Source: Acridotheres tristis
Taxonomy: Eukaryota; Chordata; Aves; Passeriformes; Sturnidae
Assembly: GCA_037013685.1 (NCBI GenBank)
Contig: CM072906.1
Coordinates: forward strand, 4,191,001 to 4,255,000
Direction: 5' to 3'
DNA: 64,000 nt
The translations under genes were made by a program, and so were the position numbers. Position 1 is the stretch's first letter. Each line of letters begins with the position of its first letter. Below are positions 47,306 through 57,902 of the stretch, piece by piece. A model generated the notes under the pieces. The model did no database searches, was not told the DNA's origin, and was given only the letters and a program-made list of their open reading frames with translations.

Positions 47306-50300
47306 GCGGTGGCAGTGGCTGGTGGGGCCATGGGACTGGCAGGGGGGTTCCTGGGAGGGAGCTGCTGGCCAGCCCCAGCTCCCAGCCCCAGCTCCAGCTG
47401 CAGGGAACGGGTCCAGCAGGGGCTGGGGAAGAAGTTGATGTCATTGTGTTGACCTGGGACCCACCCACACGCCGTGGACATGGGGGAGATGACTGTCCTC
47501 TCCCTCTGTGCACCCGGGAGCACCTCCTCCCTCTGCTCTCACTGACCTGCTGCTTCCAGCCGTGGGAAGGGGCTGGGATGGGGCCTGGAGCTCCAGGAAG
47601 GTCACTGTCTTCTGGTGCAGTGATCCCAGACCTCTTACTCTTTTTCCTCAGTATTTTTTGGTCTAGACAGTCCCTCTTCTCTTTAACACGTGTCCCATGG
47701 CACCTGGACTGCAGGTAGGACAAGCAGCACACCTGGTCTGGATGCTGGGGCTGTTGGGAGTGACCTCCTTTGCTGCAGGGCTTTGCTGCAGGTATTCCCA
47801 GTCCATCCTGAGTTACAGCTCTGGCTAGGGACACCCTGCATCACTGTCATGCTGCAAAAGGAAGGCTACACGTGGCTTCTCAGACATGGAGGTTGAATAT
47901 TCTTTTTAATAAAAAATATTGTTTTTTCTTCATACTTAAAGACCCTTGAAGAGTTCAGAAGTCAGATCAGCATTAACACAGGAGGGAAGCTGGTTTTATC
48001 TTAGTTCAGCTTAGTTCATGAAGCGCCTGTCCTATTGATAAAGAGAGCAGCAGGAGCTGTACAAATCCCTCTAACAAGACTTGCTCTTGCAGAGAGAGAA
48101 AATTAGGCAAATATTTCACCAGTAAAGTCAAGTCACTTCAGATTAGAGTGTGGGTGGATGTGCCCACCTTCCAGCTGGCTTGCTGACTGAGGAAACGTCA
48201 GGTGACAGAAGCAATAAGCTCCAGATAGAGCCCATGGGCTCCAAAAACATCTACCAGAATCGTGAGCAGAGGTAGAAAAGTGCCAACATTCAAGTAATTC
48301 TTTCCAAAATGCTGCCAGAAATGATTTAATAATGTTCCACTCCTTCCCCATTGCCTTTCATTTCTGGAGGAAGTCCTAGTGGCACTTTCTGGACTCGACG
48401 TACCCGATTGAGATCAGGCTTGAATTTCATCTCTTCCCCCGTGTTGTTCCAGCTCTGTTGTGGATCCTCATTCCCCACCCTCTGCAGGCTCATGAAAATT
48501 TCCGTTCTGGCCACAGTGGTGTGAGCAACCTGAGGGTTGGTTACTCATTTAAGCTCTTTTAATTTCCTCTGACCACTGTCTGGCAGAGCTGAAGGCTGCA
48601 GCACAGACTGTGGCCCTTTTTTCCATGCAGTATGCAGTGTTTTTTCTCCTGGATGAGGCCACTGAATGGGTCAGCCATGAGAATCCAGTGTTGGTGGAGG
48701 TTGTGTGAGATTTTAAGCTGCTTTTTATGCCTCTGGGCTTGGAGTATTTGTTTGTAGGTCATCACTGCTGACTCTGCAGAGGTCACTTGAACAAATCCAC
48801 TGTATGGTTCAACCTTGTGGGTTAAGCTGGTAGATGGTGACTCAGAAGAGCCAGTGGTTGGTCTCAGACTGTGCCTTGTGCCTCCTAAAAGATCCTCTGC
48901 AACAAATGCTGGTCTGTGATGATGAAGATGGGAGAGATCCCTCATCTCACATGGTTGTGGAAAATCTCTGCTCTGTTTAGACACACAGTTCCCAGTTGTG
49001 TGTCCCACTTTATTTAGCCATTTTCACATGGCAAGGTTGGAACCAGCTGCTGAGCGAGTGGCAGACAAAATAATGTAACAGAAAATATGTAAGTGCAGAA
49101 ATGCAAATGTTGATGCAAAAAACACAATTGATACATGGGAGTTCAGCTTCTCTGCCATGGTTTGAAGACATTAATTCAGTTATCCTTGAGATCCTCCACA
49201 GATAATGGTAGGCTGCCTGCAAACCTTGGAAGAGAAGTTGGTTCCAGTGTGTGAGTTTGGGGATAATCCCATTGTTTACACGTAGGTTTAGGTTTCTCCC
49301 TTTCTTTTTAGTGTAGCTGATAAAATTAGTTTACAGAAATTCACACCCTAAAAACCCTACTGCAGACAAGAAAGAAACGCTTTGAATTCCCAAAGTGAAG
49401 CGCACAGGATGTTGTAGGAGATCCAGGAATAATCCTTGTGTGCAGGTTAACAGCAGGGATCTGTGTTTTCAGGGGAGTGTTGCCCTTGTGGAAGGATCAA
49501 GGGGCTCAGATGTGAGCAGTCTCTGGTGCTGAACCCTAGGAAAGCTGGATGTTGGTGCTGAGCAAGCAGTGCCATTGCCACTGCTGTGGCAGGGACTGCC
49601 ACCTTTGGGCTGCCCTTGCTGCCCCTCGGGCTGGGCAGTGAGCTCAGACCCCAGCAGCTCAAACTCTTGTGTGCCACTGCTGCCCTGCTGGGAGCTGTGG
49701 GGTGGCTGCCCCAGCCTTTCAGCCTCTGCAGGGCCACTCCTGGCCCCTCTCCCCAGGATTCCTGAGAGCCCAGCCTTGTCTAGCAAGGCTCCCCTTCTAA
49801 TCAGAGCCGGAGGAAAGGAGTCCTCAGGGGTCTGTTCAGAACAGGAGCTGATAAAGATCCAGAAGGTGATTTCACTCCTCTGTCCATTGATCACAGGCAA
49901 CCCAGGGAGACCAGACCAAACACAGACATGTCGGCTGTGTCCCAGGGTTATGTGATACAAATGCTCTTGCTTGAGAGGTGGGGTTTTTTAAACTCCTCTT
50001 GATTATGTGGTCAGTGTGTTTAATTCCTTTCTCTGCTACATTATGAAGTGGGATAAAATCTCAGTCTCTCTTGCTTTCAAGAGTATTTCCTGCGTCTCCC
50101 TTCCTCCCAAATGCCCATTTCTTCCTGCCTAATGGCTGGAATCTGTTGGAATAGGACTGGGGCAGTGTGTGAAACCACTAATACACAGCAGCCTTTAGGA
50201 GGATCAGGGATCCGTGGTCCAGAATGCAAATACATGCTTTAAAAGCGTTCCACTGAGCAGGAAAGGAGGGAGGATTAAAGTTTCACTTCCTTTTCATTTT

Positions 50301-51445
50301 TATGGACTGAAGTTATTTGTCAGTTGGAAACCTGATAAATTAGACAAACATTATCCTTTCCCTCCTCCAGGTTGGATGTTCTGCTTTGCATTTCACAGTG
50401 CAATGAATAACTAAGCTTCATTATCACCAGGCTGTCAGCACTGAAAAGCTATTGCAGAGCTCTTTGCCTTTAATTGAATCGAGTGTGCTGTGCATTTGTC
50501 ATTCAGAGTGTGAATGGCAACAAAAGATGACTTTGGTTGGAGCATTGCTGCTGCCTGGTGTTCACAGGCCACTTTTCAAAGCTCCACCAGCATCAGGTAT
50601 TTGCATTGTGCAGTCACGATAATGGTATCATGAAATAAGTACAGCAGGGACCATTTCATCATTTCAATTACGTGATTGAAAGATGTGGGGAGCTGCAAAG
50701 CCACTGAGGTTAAGAATGCCACGATGTATAAATAGCCTTGGATAAGTGTAAGCATCAAATTGGATGCAGATGGGTTTGTGGACTTTGCAAGTGGCTTGCT
50801 TAAGAATGTCTGCACCACACACCCAACCATGCATCCATCATGGTAAAAGTGCAGTCTTTGTCAGCAGGTCTGAATTATGCTAAAAATACCTCATTTGTAC
50901 CTAATATTTTGTGTGAAGTGCTTTACTGCAAAGGATGGCCTTGTTCTTCCTGTCCTGCATTTACAGAAATGGTGGCACAGAGAGCCCTGGTCAGGTCAGG
51001 TCAGGTGGGAGCTGAGGAGAAGATCTGCTTTTGGGGCAGCCCTGTTCCTGTGCCTGGGCAGGAAGGAAAATGTTCAGGAGAAATGTGGTGTGGAGCTTTC
51101 CTTATGGGGCTTCTCCCTACAGCAGCCAGCACTAGAAAGTGAGCTTTGAACAGAGGCAGTGAGATCTGCTCGAGGAGTTTCCTCTCCTTGGGAGCTGGTG
51201 AAGGTCCATTCCCACTCTGAAGTGATGTTTGTGCACTGGCCAGCACTGGCTTCTCTGGGATTTGGCTCTGCCAGTGAGGGATTTGGGTCTGAAGGCACAG
51301 CAGAGCTTGAGCCCCTGCCTGGCACATGCAGCATTCCCAGCCCCACGACAGGGAAATGTTCCTGTCAGCCACACCAGGGCTGGAGAAACTTCTCATGGGT
51401 CTGGATCACTGACTGGTGCCGTGCAGAGGTTTCATTTCTCACCTC

Positions 51446-51470
51446 AAGATTAAATCTGAGATTTAATCTT
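51446..51470. repeat. Perfect inverted repeat, 12-bp arms, 1-base spacer
   Basis: AAGATTAAATCT (51446-51457), a single G, and AGATTTAATCTT (51459-51470) form an exact 25-base odd palindrome. Each arm contains GATTAAATC or its complement, which includes the TAAT core used by homeodomain proteins. No transposon terminus was recognised around it. Confidence 0.9.
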
Positions 51471-53174
51471 TATTTTTGCAGTGACTTAGTCTTCCCAGTG
51501 CTCTTGGCAAAATGGTCAGCTTTGATGTTGGTCTTAGCCAGAGCTCTCATGACATGAAATGCTGCCCATCCCAAACTTCCCCCACAGTTCCATTTAGCAA
51601 AGGAATTTTTGAGAAGGGTCTTTGAGTTGGCACTTTCAAGTGCTGAGTGTAACCCTGGATTTATAATGCTTTTAAGTCACCACCAGTCCCAAGTTCTTTT
51701 AGTGTGTGACCTCCTGTTCCCAGCCTGGAGAAACAAAACAGGGCAGGATGGAGGCAGAATTTGAAATCTCTCTAAAATGGCCATGGCCACCTCCAGCTTA
51801 GATTTGGGACAGGGTCAGAGCTGTAGAGGGGTGGGTTTGGGTTAGACTTTACTGAGAGATGACACTTTGAGACTAAAGCCTGCAAAGATGTTTTCTTTCT
51901 GCAGTCTTGTTTTCAAAGACATTGTGGCAACACAGCAAGAGGAAGGTCTTTTCACAAGGCTTCAACCATCTGACCAGCATTAAAATTGCTCTTGTTGGGG
52001 TTTTAATTTGGCTTGTGAAGAAAGGGATGTGCTCCAGCAGCTGGTGTTGAATATAGAAGCAGCTGAATTTTAGAGCTGCAACTCTGAAGTAATAGTTTTG
52101 ATGTTTCTCTAAAATGTGCTATTTTTAAGTGTCAGTGCAGAGGAATGATCTGTACAAAAGGAACTTGGTGATCTATAGGCAGTACAGGCTGCAGAGCCAG
52201 GATGTGTTATGTGAAAGGAGAGGGGGGAAGAAATAAAATTGAAAAAGGGAATTATAGGAAACCAGTATAGGAGCAGTTAGTGAGCAATTCTTTAATAATT
52301 TAGGGAAGGTTATACCTGGTCTAACTCAGCATTAAAATAAAAACCATGGGGTAAGATTTGAGCTGTAACATTCCCCTGTGGTTAGTAGCAAAGTTTATTC
52401 CAACAAGCTAATGGGTTTTTTTAGAGATATCTTTGGTCTCCTAAAGTCAAACTCGTGGCTAGTTCAAAGTTTTATGGCTGTCTGAGGTACCAATTTTCAT
52501 TTTCTGTATGTTTCCATACTGTGCAGTTTTTATGGCTACACTAGAATTACTGATGTTTGTGCATACTTACCAAGTTATTTAAATATCCTGGTGACTCTTA
52601 GCCCAAAACACACACTCAGGCTCTCCAGGGAAGTGCCTGCTACTCTGCACAGTTGACTCATGTGGTATACATTGCTGAACAGATTTGAAGTACAAGCTGA
52701 GAACAGAGGCCCTATGCTGAGTGACTAAGATAAATTACAAAAATTGTGTTATTTTCAGCCTACATGCAGGAAACTCTGAAGTCAGTGAACCTTAGGAAAG
52801 ATCAACAAATGCAAGATGCTCTTTGTAACTTTTTTTGTATTGTTCTCATCGTTTCACTTAATTATTTCTTATAGTTTTGGGTTTTTTGCTTTGTGTCCTC
52901 ACGCTGTCCTCACCCCAGGCCACTGCTGAGATACCTTGGTGAGAGGCAGTGGGAGAAGATAAAAGCTTGGGACACTTCCATCATCTTTGTCTCACTGTTG
53001 GGATGCAGGAGAGCTCCCTCTAAACCCAGGGAAGAGCCACCTCTGATGGAGGAGGAAGAATGAAACTGTCAGCTCAGGCATGGACATCACACAGGATGTG
53101 AGGGAGAAGCTTTTCCACTTGGAAATGCTGCAGGTCTGGGACATGGGTGCCCACAGAGCCAGCTCTCAACTGGA

Positions 53175-54164
53175 GATGGGCTGTGGATGCAGGGATGGGC
53201 TGTGGATGCAGGGATGGGGCTGTGGATGCAGGGATGGGGCTGTGGGTGCAGGGATGGGCTGTGGATGCAGGGATGGGGCTGTGGATGCAGGGATGGGCTG
53301 TGGATGCAGGGATGAGGTTGTGGATGCAGGGATGGGGCTGTGGATGCAGGGATGGGGCTGTGGATGCAGGGATGGAGCTGTGGATGCTGGGATGGAGCTG
53401 TGGATGCAGAGATGGAGCTGTGGATGCTGGGATGAGGCTGTGGATGCAGGGATGGGGCTGTGGATGCAGGGATGGGGCTGTGGATGCAGGGATGGGCTGT
53501 GGATGCTGGGATGGGGCTGTGGATGCAGGGATGGGGCTGTGGATGCAGGGATGAGGTTGTGGATGCAGGGATGAGGTTGTGGATGCAGGGATGGGGCTGT
53601 GGATGCAGGGATGGGGCTGTGGATGCAGGGATGGGCTGTGGATGCAGGGATGAGGTTGTGGATGCAGGGATGGGGCTGTGGATGCAGGGATGGGGCTGTG
53701 GATGCAGGGATGGGCTGTGGATGCAGGGATGGGCTGTGGATGCAGGGATGGAGCTGTGGATGCAGGGATGGAGCTGTGGATGCAGGGATGGGCTGTGGAT
53801 GCAGGGATGGGCTGTGGATGCTGGGATGGAGCTGTGGATGCAGGGATGAGGCTGTGGATGCAGGGATGGGGCTGTGGATGCAGGGATGGGCTGTGGATGC
53901 AGGGATGGGGCTGTGGATGCTGGGATGAGGCTGTGGATGCAGGGATGGGGCTGTGGATGCAGGGATGGGGCTGTGGATGCTGGGATGAGGCTGTGGATGC
54001 AGGGATGGGCTGTGGATGCAGGGATGGGGCTGTGGATGCAGGGATGGGCTGTGGATGCAGGGATGGAGCTGTGGATGCAGGGATGGGCTGTGGATGCAGG
54101 GATGGAGCTGTGGATGCTGGGATGAGGCTGTGGATGCTGGGATGGGGCTGTGGATACTGGGATG
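53175..54164 (+). repeat. G-rich minisatellite, 19/20-bp unit, about 50 copies
   Basis: The unit is GCTGTGGATGCAGGGATGGG (20 bases), alternating with a 19-base form lacking one G. The array spans 990 bp without interruption. Variants are few and recurrent: GATGGAGCTG, GATGAGGCTG, GATGAGGTTG, and GATGCTGG for GATGCAGG. Variant types are scattered and occasionally paired, which points to unequal exchange. The G-rich strand is the sense strand of the host gene. Each unit offers GGGATGGG, so G-quadruplexes with long loops are possible. The reverse strand contains no stop trinucleotide in the unit. Long minus-strand frames (up to 386 codons, Ser/Thr/Pro/His-rich) and several + frames therefore arise automatically and should not be taken as genes. 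Confidence 0.97.
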
Positions 54165-57100
54165 CAAAGAGGGGCTCCTGACATGGTCACTGAGCTCCAG
54201 GTCTGGACTATGAATGAGTATTTGAGTGTTTCTGTCAAATCGATCATAACAGTGAGTGTGGCGTGGGAATCCTTGTTCAGTGGATTGTCATGTCAAAACC
54301 CTCCTAAACTCCAAATTAGTCTGTCTTGCAATGCTAATTCAAAACCAGGATAAATTTGCATGCTGGCTTTCATGAAAAAATAAAAAAAGTGTCTCCTGTA
54401 CACATTTCTCAATCTGGAGCTTTCCAAAAAAATACAGCTATTAATATCTCAAAGAAATGAGCTGAGGTCTAACTAATGATCTTTCAATGCTGCTGGGAAC
54501 ATGGTTTATATTTTTAATTTTATATGATGTCAGCAACCACTTCTGGGGGCTGGCACGTACTGTGGGCGAGTCCAGAACATTTCAGAGACCAGCCAGGATT
54601 TTCAAAGCAGCTGTAACAGTTTTGACTCCTGGGCACTAAGGAAAAAAATGTTCTTTATGAGCTAAGCCCATCCACAGTGCTTGTTTCCCAGGCTGCCTCG
54701 TTTATTCAATAATTTGAGACAGTGTTGGATTAAATTTCATCTTCCAAGCCCTGTCTGCTGAGCTGCTCACCAGCTCTGTCATTTATCAAGGACACTACAT
54801 GTGATCCTTGATTTGATTGCTGCTTCTCTGAAAACCACTAACAGAGGGGAAGAGCATAAAGAAACAGGGAGGGGAAAAAGAAAGGAAGAAAAAAAATTTG
54901 CATTTCTTGGAGGCAAGGAGTCCCTGGCTAATCTGCTGAGCCCTGCAGTCCCCAGAAGCCAGCTCCTAAACCAGAGTCCTGTCAAAAATGAGTCCTTCCC
55001 TAATGTAATACTGAAGGAAGAATAAATTTACAGCTTGCTCAGGGAGGACAAGAAGCCTTTCTGAGACGTCTGTGCTGGACCCACCCTATCTGGTTCTGAT
55101 TTTTTTTGTTTTGAATGCATCTCCAAACAATCACTGAAGATAAACAACACGAGCAGGGAAGCCTAGCCAAGTGGCTGAAATTACTGAACCTTTGAAGACT
55201 AAACACATGCAGGATCAATCTTCCCTGTAGCCTTTCCTACTGAAACTGGATCATTTCTTGCTGCTACAGGAAAAATTATCTGGAAATCCCACAAGGCCTC
55301 CCAGAAAGACTGGTAATCCCTTACCTGCAGCAAGCTCTAATGTGTTTTCCCTCAAACAGACTTCCAAGCCTTCCTTGCTGGGCTGCATTTCTTTTTCTTA
55401 CCAGTTTAGGAAAGAGTATGGATTAGCCTAATAACCCATGGGGTCATCCAGAAGTTGTTAAAGCTACTGATGTCTTTGAAAGCCTTGTTCTCTGTAGCAG
55501 CCAGAGCTTGTGCTTGGCTTGAGCTTGGCTCCACTGTTACTACCCAGAACTTCAGTAATTGAACAAGGAACCTTCCTGTAGCGACCTTCATCTGCATTTG
55601 CCCAGATCATTTTCAAATTCATAAAGAGACTGTTTTAACCAGGTCACAGAGATGTTTGCCAGTGTCTGTGTGCAGATTTGGGCAGTGCTGTTGCTGTACA
55701 ATGCAGTTCCAGTGCTGGATGGGGAGAGCTGAGTGTTTGTTTCCAGCTCTGGCTTTGTGCAGAGGAATTGCTGCCATGCTCTGCAGTGTCTGCTGAGGTA
55801 CACTCAGTGAGGCTCATCAATCAACGTGTCACTAATGACTGGAACCCAGCTGAGCTGGATGCTGCTACTGCCTGCTGAGAGCAGAGCTGGAGCAGGGAAA
55901 GCAGACCTGGGAGGTGGGAGCAGCAAATGTGAACAACCTGTGGCAGATCCTTGTGCTTCACTTCCCCTCGTGGCCTGTTCTAAGTGCAAGGTGTCCAAAA
56001 TAATTGTGATTGCAACTGCACTCAGCAGGCCTTGGCTGTGTCTCATTGGGAATGCTGAGTTGCCACTGTTGCTGCTTCAGTTTCCTGTCCTGAGGCAATC
56101 TGGGAAGCAGCAAGGCTCCTCAGCAGTGCTGTGGTGCAGCCCAGAAACTGCCAGAGGTTTGTTAGTGGTGTGTTCCTTTAAGTGCCACATGTGTTCAAAC
56201 TCCTATTAAAAACCATATTTATCTATTAGGTGAACCAACATGTCTTGGTTCATCCCAGCTCTGGAGCTGGTGATGTACCCCTGCTGTATTAGGGGTTCTT
56301 GCAGCAATTGTGTATTTATTTGTGGGCACTTGTGGCCATCCACAAACTGTTCCATTCAGCTGAGCTGCAGTTTCCTTACACAGCCCTGTTTAGCATTACA
56401 GTGCCTGAGCCTGGCTCTGTGCAGCAGCTGAAAGATTCCAGCAGCAGTGTCTGACCTACACTGCTCAGACAGGGCTTGGTCTGACCCTTGTCCCTGCAGT
56501 GTCCTCCCTTTGCTCAGGAGAACCTGGCCTTGTTCACTGAGTGCAGCCTCTGCCTCTCCAGGCACTGTTCTTCCCTCATGTCTGCAGTGTTTCCACATTT
56601 CCTTCCTGAGCAGGTTCATCCCTCAGTCTCAGAGCAAGTTTTGGTTTTTGGTTTTTTGTCTTTGTATTTTTTTTCCCCCTGGATGCTAAACCCTGGGTGT
56701 CTCCCCCATCAACTGCAGGATGTGTGTATAAATTCTGGGATTGGGTCACTGTGCACAGGCAGAGAGAGGTCTGTTCCAGCATCATCTGCTGTCTAGAAAG
56801 CACTGTCTAAACACATCAAAGGGAGCACTGTGATGTTAAAGGCTTGGCCACAGTCCCAATCCCTTATGGTCTTCGAGCCCATCCTCCTGGAGCAGCTGCT
56901 TGTGGAGCTTCCACCAGGTGCCTACAATGAGGATTTGACATGGTGCCACTTGGCACTCAGCCCCCAACACTATGGACTCGAAAAAGCAGCAGAGGCTTAG
57001 TCTTGCTAGAGCAGACACTTTCCAGGTACTCTTGCCTTAATCCCTCTGTCTGTCTTCTTTATCCCAAAGAGCTGGGAAAATCATGATAGAATTAAAATGG

Positions 57101-57765
57101 GATTTGCTTGCTGCAAAATCCTGAGCAGCTGTCTTCTCAAAAGCTGCATATTTTAGCAACTCTTCTGTGATGGTCCAAGAGGTTGGTGGTGAGATGCAAC
57201 TGTTGTTTTTTGATAAAAACCCATCATATCCATCTCTCTTTGTGCTGTCAGCTTCCAAGCTCTGATTTCCATAAGAGAGAATCCTAGGTGGGTTAAAAAA
57301 GAGCCATGTCAAAGATTTCTATTCTTCAAAAGTTTGAGATACAGAACAGAAATTCCTTATCAGCTGCCCTTATCTTTGAAGCTAAGGAAAGCAGATGGGG
57401 GATGAAGGCACAGGGATCATATTGGTCACGTTGGATCACATCAAATATCCATCTAGCCCTCAGTCTTGTCTCTGTCAGTGGCCTGGATGGCTGTGGAAAA
57501 GTGTGAGTAAAAAGGCAAGTGTATGTTAATACTTCTGACTACTCTGCAGGCCTGAATCCAGCAAGCTATGGCTTAGGCATGTCCTTAGCTGTGAGCTGAT
57601 TTTATTCCTCTTTTTAGCCCTCGGTGGATTTTTCTGTAGCTTGCTCCAATCCTTTTGAGAACCTGTGAAAAATTTGGTCAAGGGAAATGTCCTTGAGATG
57701 ATGTTAGAGTGCAAGGTTTGTGGCAAACACACGACTTCACTGCCTGCAGTGTGGAAGAGCAGTTT
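54165..57765 (+). other. COL26A1: Intron segment; no gene seen
   Basis: About 3.6 kb. A purine-rich run lies at 54843-54893 and a T-rich run at 56639-56676. Frames up to 127 codons (55826-56209, +) are unremarkable. No coiled-coil or Gly-X-Y exon of the host gene was found. Confidence 0.55.
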
Positions 57766-57902
57766 TCTGCCACAAACTCGGTGATCTTGGTCAAGGCATT
57801 TTGTTTCCCTCTATGTAAAATGGAGTTTTATGTATTCCTGTTTCACAGGGAATTGGGAGGATAAGATTTAGAAGTTGTTCAGATACTAGGGCTGAAAGAT
57901 TT
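57766..57902 (+). mobile_element. MIR-type SINE, + orientation
   Basis: CTGCCACAAACTCGGTGATC followed by TTGGTCAAGGCATTTTGTTT, then CTCTATGTAAAATGGAGTTT, then TTCACAGGGAATTGGGAGGA and TAAGATTTAGAAGTTGTTCA follow the MIR consensus in order: CTCTGCCAC...GTGACCTTGGGCAAGTCACTT, CTCATCTGTAAAATGGGG, CTCACAGGGTTGTTGTGAGGAT, AAGCGCTTTGA. It is the best preserved MIR in the window, covering core and 3' part. The head is missing or unrecognisable. Confidence 0.65.

Larger units (their letters stand above)
46613..53174 (+). other. COL26A1: Intron segment; no gene seen
   Basis: About 6.6 kb. The part 47110-47830 is GC-rich and yields overlapping frames of 166 (+) and 196 (-) codons that look like composition artefacts. 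A 149-codon minus frame at 48559-49008 also lacks a recognisable family. GGTCAGGTCAGGTCAGGTGG at 50989-51008 is a pentamer run. The inverted repeat at 51446-51470 is listed separately. Confidence 0.5.

Noticed and set aside
47218..47834. Overlapping frames of 166 (+) and 196 (-) codons.
   Set aside because: They lie in GC-rich sequence where stop codons are depleted, on both strands at once, with low-complexity Pro/Gly/Ser content and no domain.
48559..49008. Open frame of 149 codons on the minus strand.
   Set aside because: No recognisable family and no splice or promoter signals. The length is compatible with chance.
53175..54164. The regularly spaced repeats were considered as a CRISPR array.
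   Set aside because: Units are directly contiguous with no unique spacers, and the context is vertebrate intron. It is a minisatellite.
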